A stretch of 5,468 nt of DNA from Candidatus Bathyarchaeota archaeon (GTDB lineage: Archaea; Thermoproteota; Bathyarchaeia; TCS64), in the NCBI GenBank assembly GCA_020697635.1, contig JAEHCT010000108.1, positions 1 to 5,468 on the forward strand, in the 5' to 3' direction. Shown in pieces: positions 4,734 to 5,468 of this stretch. Both the position numbers and the translations under genes were made by a program. Each line of letters begins with the position of its first letter. The first letter of the stretch is position 1. The notes below the pieces were generated by a model, which saw only the letters and a list, made by a program, of their open reading frames with translations, was not told the origin of the DNA and did not search any database.

Positions 4734-5468
4734 ATGAGCGTCCTCTGCTCGGGCAGCTACTTGGCGGACTTCATCGTGCCCGACCTCCCGGAGATCGGGG
4801 CGCCGGGGAGCCTTGTATACGCCCCGGGGGGGATCCACATGTCGCCGGGGGGCCACTCCGCCAACGTGGCCTTGGGCCTCGTGCAGCTCGGGCATGGGGA
4901 GGTCCACTCGACGGGCTGCGTAGGGGACGATCCCATCGGGGAGCTCATCGTCGCCTTCCTCAGGAATCATGGAGTGCAGGTGCATCCCCAGGTGGCGGAG
5001 GGCGTCGCCACGGCCAAGAACATAGCTCTCATAGTGAAAAATCAGGATAGAAGGTTCATCGCGGAGCTTACGGCCAACGCCCTCCTGGCGCCTGGGCACG
5101 TGGAGACACTCATCAGAGGCCTGAGGCCCAGGGTGTTCTACCAGGGAACGGTGGGCGGGCTGAGACACATCGATCCATGTCTCGACGAGGTTCTGGGCGT
5201 GGCTAGGGCTACGGGCTCAATGACGTTTGTGGACGTCGTCCCGCCGACGGATGGCTGGGGGAGCCTGATGGACGCGCTGTGTGGCGTGGATGTCTTCCAC
5301 TGCAACCTCCGGGAGGCCGGGGGCTTGCTGGGAAGCGGTGAGCCCAAGGGTCTCCTCGGAGAACTCGTGGCGCGGGGTGTACGGCTGGCGACGGTGTCTG
5401 ACGGCGCCGAGGGGCTGTACGCTTCCACCGAGTCCCTGTTCGTCCATATGCCGGCGTTCAGGGTGGAG
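4734..5468 (+). CDS. PfkB-family carbohydrate kinase (3' end outside window)
   Basis: An ATP-dependent sugar or nucleoside kinase of the ribokinase/PfkB fold; 245 codons are present. N-terminal strand SVLCSGSYLADFIV (2-15) carries the substrate Asp (D12). The first PfkB region GGHSANVALGLVQLG (39-53) and GCVGDDPIGE (61-70) follow. Then come the FHCNLREAGGLLG segment (188-200) with the N-x-x-E motif (N191, E194) that helps hold Mg-phosphate, and TVSDGAEGLYA (220-230), an ATP-loop strand. The catalytic C-terminal motif (Asp in D-T-x-GAGD) is not reached, so about 60-80 residues are missing beyond the edge. The substrate cannot be told; 2-keto-3-deoxygluconate, ribose and fructose phosphates are options. 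An in-frame TAA directly before ATG 4734 makes this the earliest possible start, and the first strand needed by the fold begins right after it. Confidence 0.92.
   Translation, partial: MSVLCSGSYLADFIVPDLPEIGAPGSLVYAPGGIHMSPGGHSANVALGLVQLGHGEVHSTGCVGDDPIGELIVAFLRNHGVQVHPQVAEGVATAKNIALIVKNQDRRFIAELTANALLAPGHVETLIRGLRPRVFYQGTVGGLRHIDPCLDEVLGVARATGSMTFVDVVPPTDGWGSLMDALCGVDVFHCNLREAGGLLGSGEPKGLLGELVARGVRLATVSDGAEGLYASTESLFVHMPAFRVE

Noticed and set aside
4581..4736. A plus-strand frame of about 50 codons from GTG 4586, with an internal ATG 4634, before the PfkB kinase
   Set aside because: The product is rich in Pro and Arg without domain features, overlaps the kinase start and lacks a promoter.

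Overview
The window comes from an archaeon, most likely of the Thermoproteota or a related deep lineage. The evidence is a T/A-rich TATA box about 24-32 nt upstream of nearly every start codon, the lack of clear Shine-Dalgarno sequences (mostly leaderless or short-leader genes), frequent AGG/AGA arginine and ATA isoleucine codons, T-run terminators, and archaeal-looking protein families. The species cannot be named from sequence alone.

Layout. Positions 429-1 (minus, cut by the left edge) encode a MacroD/YmdB-type macrodomain hydrolase. A 350-bp divergent intergenic region separates it from a plus-strand CPA1 (NhaP-type) Na+/H+ antiporter at 782-2035. A ferritin-like four-helix protein follows at 2075-2569 with its own TATA box straddling the antiporter stop. 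After an AT-rich gap comes a gene at about 2727-3399 whose N-terminus is a degenerate response-regulator receiver domain without the phospho-acceptor Asp. Its reading frame extends upstream of the first usable start codon, so it may carry a frameshift or an unusual start. A 54-aa ribbon-helix-helix regulator (3557-3721), a small unnamed protein (3865-4143), a double zinc-ribbon protein (4189-4554) and a PfkB-family sugar kinase (4734 to the right edge) complete the window.

How the genes fit together. Apart from the macrodomain gene all genes are on the plus strand, but nearly every one has its own TATA box, so this looks like independently transcribed housekeeping and accessory genes, not one operon. 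Nothing here is a CRISPR array, transposon, rRNA or tRNA. The most unusual items are the pseudo-receiver protein with its broken-looking start, CTAG- or CATG-centred palindromes between TATA box and start in three promoters, and a 9-bp-phased repeat around the ribbon-helix-helix promoter. I do not see a convincing multi-gene novel system. All motif assignments were made by eye.
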